From contig JBGSQD010000243.1 in the NCBI GenBank assembly GCA_041738275.1, positions 1-16,832 of the forward strand: DNA of 16,832 bases. The letters are read 5' to 3'. The DNA is from JACPFJ01 sp041738275. GTDB taxonomy: Bacteria > Desulfobacterota > Desulfuromonadia > Geobacterales > Pseudopelobacteraceae. The notes under the pieces were generated by a model. It did no database searches. It worked only from the letters and a program-made list of their open reading frames with translations, and had not been told where the DNA came from. Numbering within the stretch: position 1 is the stretch's first letter; each line of letters begins with the position of its first letter. A program made the translations under genes and the position numbers. Shown here in pieces: positions 14,648-16,832 of the stretch.

Positions 14648-15235
14648 TTATGTTCGTAAATCAAGCGTGATCCGTAATGTCTCAAGGCACTCTTTCATCG
14701 GACGCTGGTCCTTTTTAAGCCGGGACATCATGATGCCTCCCTCTATGGTGGCGATGATGTGTTTGGACAAAGCTTCACTACTGATGTCAGTTCTGATTTG
14801 TCCTGATTTCTGAGCCGCCGCGACAACGACTTCAACCCTGCTGATCCATTCATCAAAAACAGCGTCAATCGCAGCGGCAAACCCAGAGTCGAAATCACTC
14901 ATTTCCAGGGCGGTGTTCCCGAAAATGCAGCCGCCGACAAAACCGGTCCCCAAATGCTTTTCCAAGGCACAGCAGAAGAAATTATCAATACAAGCACCAG
15001 GATTATCACCGCCAAGTGCCTTAGTCAGAAAAGCCATGAACTCAGCTGTTGCCTCACTCAAGACCTCACGGGCGATCGCATCTTTCCCGGCAAAATGAAA
15101 ATACAAACTTCCTTTCTGCATGCCTGTGGCTGCAACGAGGTCACTTATCGTTGTTGCGTTGAAACCTTTGCTGTTGAAAAGCTCTCGTGCAACTTCAAGT
15201 ATTTTTTCACGAGTTAATTCGCCTTTGGTTTTCAT
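14648..15235 (-). CDS. TetR/AcrR family transcriptional regulator
   Basis: A 195-residue repressor. The N-terminal HTH is TREKILEVARELFNSKGFNATTISDL then GMQKGSLYFHFAGKDAIAREVL (residues 8-55). The C-terminal ligand domain has several cysteines (FFCCALEKH, GGCIFGNTA), which is uncommon and might allow sensing of an electrophile or metalloid. The GGGGAGGACAAC ribosome site is directly upstream of the ATG. The promoter and a near-perfect operator lie just upstream, which points to autoregulation and control of the AhpD-like, selenoprotein and DUF302 genes that follow on the same strand. Confidence 0.93.
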   Translation of the reverse strand: MKTKGELTREKILEVARELFNSKGFNATTISDLVAATGMQKGSLYFHFAGKDAIAREVLSEATAEFMAFLTKALGGDNPGACIDNFFCCALEKHLGTGFVGGCIFGNTALEMSDFDSGFAAAIDAVFDEWISRVEVVVAAAQKSGQIRTDISSEALSKHIIATIEGGIMMSRLKKDQRPMKECLETLRITLDLRT

Positions 15236-15251
15236 GTTGTCCTCCCCTAAA

Positions 15252-15269
15252 AAACCGAACGTTTGGTTT
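15252..15269. promoter_or_regulatory. TetR operator candidate
   Basis: AAACCGAACGTTTGGTTT is an 18-base dyad with eight of nine pairs matching. It lies between the -10 box and the ribosome site of the tetR gene, where a bound repressor would block transcription. Sequence and place are typical of TetR/AcrR autoregulation. Confidence 0.75.
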
Positions 15270-15297
15270 ATTATGTCATGCGTTAGTAATTTGTCAA
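15270..15297 (-). promoter_or_regulatory. Sigma-70 promoter of the tetR unit
   Basis: On the minus strand TTGACA (15292-15297) is a perfect -35 box, followed after 16 bases by CATAAT (15270-15275), five of six matching the -10 consensus. The start site would fall within the operator dyad, about 30 bases before the ATG. Confidence 0.75.
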
Positions 15298-15498
15298 GAT
15301 ATTGCTTAAAGGATATCCGACTGCATGGTCATACAGAAATGTCACGGAGGGTAATCATCGAACCAGGGCAAAGCTGTCGACGTGTGCACACGACCAGAAT
15401 GCAGAGCGTACCAATGATTGAGCATTGCCTAAACTCGAATGACAGTAGGCCGAACCTTATCAGTTCACGTCGTGAAATTGGAAGTGACTGTCAGATAA
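15298..15498. other. Non-coding stretch between the tetR unit and the HTH/recombinase pair, with two palindromes
   Basis: No convincing gene is seen in these 201 bases. They hold two short perfect palindromes: CGTGTGCACACG at 15381-15392 and TTCACG-T-CGTGAA at 15464-15476. If the recombinase belongs to an integrated element, its left end and attachment site could lie here. Confidence 0.4.
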
Positions 15499-15741
15499 TT
15501 AACTTACAATCGCCTGCCTGACAAAATCATACTTCTCGGTAATCCTTATTAAATCGAGAGCCGTCATTCCTATATCCTTGTAATACCAGTTCCGTGCCCG
15601 TTCGAGAGGTATGTTGAGTTCACTCGCCACCTGTTTTGTCGTAATTCCCTGTTCTTGAAGCAACCTCATAATATATCTCGTTACATCACCATTCTTGAGA
15701 TCTTTTTTGTGGCAGATCTGCCACAGATTCTTTCTAGACAT
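15499..15741 (-). CDS. Small helix-turn-helix DNA-binding protein
   Basis: An 80-residue basic protein. Residues from about 22 on read YIMRLLQEQGITTKQVASELNIPLERARNWYY in two helices with a turn, a plausible HTH, followed by a LDLIRITEKYDFVRQAI helix. The ATG at 15739-15741 has AAGGGG a few bases upstream; a longer frame reaching 15930 has no support and overlaps the recombinase. It diverges from the serine recombinase with 65 bases between the two starts, a layout typical of a Cro-like or excisionase-like regulator of an integrated element. I do not recognise the exact family. Confidence 0.7.
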   Translation of the reverse strand: MSRKNLWQICHKKDLKNGDVTRYIMRLLQEQGITTKQVASELNIPLERARNWYYKDIGMTALDLIRITEKYDFVRQAIVS

Positions 15742-15806
15742 ACGCCCCTTGTTAGTTGAAAGTGTTACAGGAATATTTTGAGTTGTAACAAGGAGATACG
15801 CAGAAA
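15742..15806. promoter_or_regulatory. Divergent control region between HTH gene and recombinase
   Basis: Two inverted pairs are nested in 65 bases: CCTTGTTA (15747-15754) with TAACAAGG (15786-15793), and GTTACA (15764-15769) with TGTAAC (15784-15789). The outer arms include both ribosome sites. This is a natural binding region for the HTH protein. Confidence 0.5.
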
Positions 15807-16832
15807 ATGCTGCAAACGGGAACGGCATATACTCCAAGCCAAATAATGAGCCTTCGCCTGAAGGGGGCCATGTATATCCGTATGTCCACAGAGTTGCAGA
15901 TTGAGTCGCCGGAAAACCAAGAACGGGCAATACGTACCTACGCCGCTCAATACGGCATTGAAATTATCAAAACTTATGCTGACCTGGGCGTTAGTGGAAT
16001 AAACACGGAAAAGCGGGAACAGTTTCAAAGCTTGATTGATGATGTGGAACAAGGACGAAGTGCATTCAATATTGTCTTATATCTGGATGAAAGCCGCTGG
16101 GGACGGTTTGTAGACAGTCGCGAGGCGGATTATCACCGCATGAGACTGGAACGTAAAAATGTTCTATGCCAGTCCTGCGAAAAGCCACTCACATTAACCA
16201 GTAATATTGCCGACCGTATTATGACCCTGCTTCGTGACGAAAGCGCCAGTGACTATTGCCGCCAGCTTTCCCAGAAGGTGTGGGTGGGACAATGCAACCT
16301 GGTGTCAAAAGGGTTTCGGCAGGGAGGTGTGGCAGGCTTTGGGCTTCGGCGCATTTTGCTAGACGAGACTGGCAGACCCAAGCAGGAATTGGCAATGGGG
16401 CAGCGTAAAAGCCTGCTCACCGAACGGGTGATTCTGATGCCGGGGCCGGTTGACGAACTTCGGATTGTGAGCTGGATTTATGACCAGTTCATTGGCGGGA
16501 TAAGTGAAACTGAAATTGCGCTGCAGTTGAACGCACAAGGAGTGAAAACTCATTTTGGTCGTCCGTGGTCACGAGGAACTGTGTGCGAAGTGCTCACCAA
16601 TGAAAAATATGTCGGCAACAACTTATTCAACCGCACATCTGGCAAAATGAAGAGCAAAGCCAAACCCAATCCGGAAAACGAATGGGTGCGTAAGGAACGC
16701 GCCTTTGAGCCCATAGTGGACATGGAACGCTTCTGGACCGTCCAGGGGATCTACCGGGAACGGAACAAAAAGACTACCGACGAAGAACTATTGCAAGGGC
16801 TGCGGGATTTATATGCCAAGCAAGGACGCCTT
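15807..16832 (+). CDS. Large serine recombinase (3' end beyond window)
   Basis: An open frame of 342 codons that runs off the right edge without a stop. The resolvase domain starts with AMYIRMSTELQ, where Ser27 is the expected nucleophile, followed by ENQERAIRTYAAQYG and YADLGVSG, then LYLDESRWGRF. The recombinase domain begins near QGGVAGFGLRRIL and has VSWIYDQFIGGISETEIALQLNAQGV and WSRGTVCEVLTNEKYVGNN, as in large serine recombinases. The region where relatives have a clear DD/E-rich link reads LCQSCEKPLTL here and is divergent. AAGGAG lies 11 bases before the ATG used; an ATG at 15846 is the alternative. It is the only convincing plus-strand gene in the window. Confidence 0.88.
   Translation, partial: MLQTGTAYTPSQIMSLRLKGAMYIRMSTELQIESPENQERAIRTYAAQYGIEIIKTYADLGVSGINTEKREQFQSLIDDVEQGRSAFNIVLYLDESRWGRFVDSREADYHRMRLERKNVLCQSCEKPLTLTSNIADRIMTLLRDESASDYCRQLSQKVWVGQCNLVSKGFRQGGVAGFGLRRILLDETGRPKQELAMGQRKSLLTERVILMPGPVDELRIVSWIYDQFIGGISETEIALQLNAQGVKTHFGRPWSRGTVCEVLTNEKYVGNNLFNRTSGKMKSKAKPNPENEWVRKERAFEPIVDMERFWTVQGIYRERNKKTTDEELLQGLRDLYAKQGRL

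Larger units (their letters stand above)
15499..16832. mobile_element. End of a putative integrated element (HTH gene plus serine recombinase)
   Basis: A large serine recombinase and a divergent small HTH regulator form the usual control end of an integrative element. The element continues past the right edge, and its left limit is not resolved. No insertion-sequence ends or direct repeats were recognised. Confidence 0.45.

Noticed and set aside
15120..15521. Plus-strand open frame of 133 codons crossing the tetR promoter
   Set aside because: It starts antisense inside the tetR gene and runs through its promoter and operator. No ribosome site or family pattern is seen.

Overview
The window looks like the chromosome of an anaerobic Desulfuromonadota bacterium of the Geobacter type. 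That is an inference, from a selenocysteine-encoding UGA, a c-type cytochrome P460, HD-GYP signalling, a mercuric-reductase-like flavoprotein and arsenic methylation genes together. Almost every gene is on the minus strand, packed tightly with good Shine-Dalgarno sites. A serine recombinase at the right edge is the only convincing plus-strand gene. No rRNA, tRNA or CRISPR was seen.

Region A (1-10307, minus) reads as one long gene train of 13 genes. In transcription order: VTT/TVP38 membrane protein, HD-GYP phosphodiesterase, DUF547, small CBM48 (glycogen-binding-like) protein, arsenite methyltransferase ArsM, aquaglyceroporin, MerA-like flavoprotein, second VTT/TVP38 protein, thioredoxin-like protein, tautomerase, radical SAM ArsS, DUF1638 and DUF3047 (cut by the left edge). 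ArsM plus ArsS is the recognised core of arsenosugar biosynthesis: ArsM makes dimethylated arsenic and ArsS joins it to a 5'-deoxyadenosyl group. The aquaporin is the probable arsenical channel. The tautomerase, DUF1638, thioredoxin-like and DUF3047 genes are candidates for later or accessory steps.

Region B (10341-12676, minus): an SRPBCC protein, a Crp/Fnr regulator, a periplasmic cytochrome P460 and a secreted beta-barrel-like protein, closed by a hairpin at 10341-10366. A 20-base dyad lies between the Crp/Fnr and P460 genes.

Region C (12731-15297, minus): a TetR regulator with its own promoter and a near-perfect operator, an AhpD-like carboxymuconolactone decarboxylase family protein, a GrdB-like selenoprotein whose UGA (13555-13557) is followed by a bacterial-SECIS-like hairpin, and an exported DUF302 protein, closed by a terminator-like hairpin. 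A standard ORF caller would break the selenoprotein into two pieces.

Region D (15298-16832): about 200 bases without a recognisable gene, then an 80-residue HTH protein (minus) divergent from a large serine recombinase (plus, cut by the right edge). The shared 65-base control region carries nested inverted repeats. This is probably one end of an integrated mobile element.
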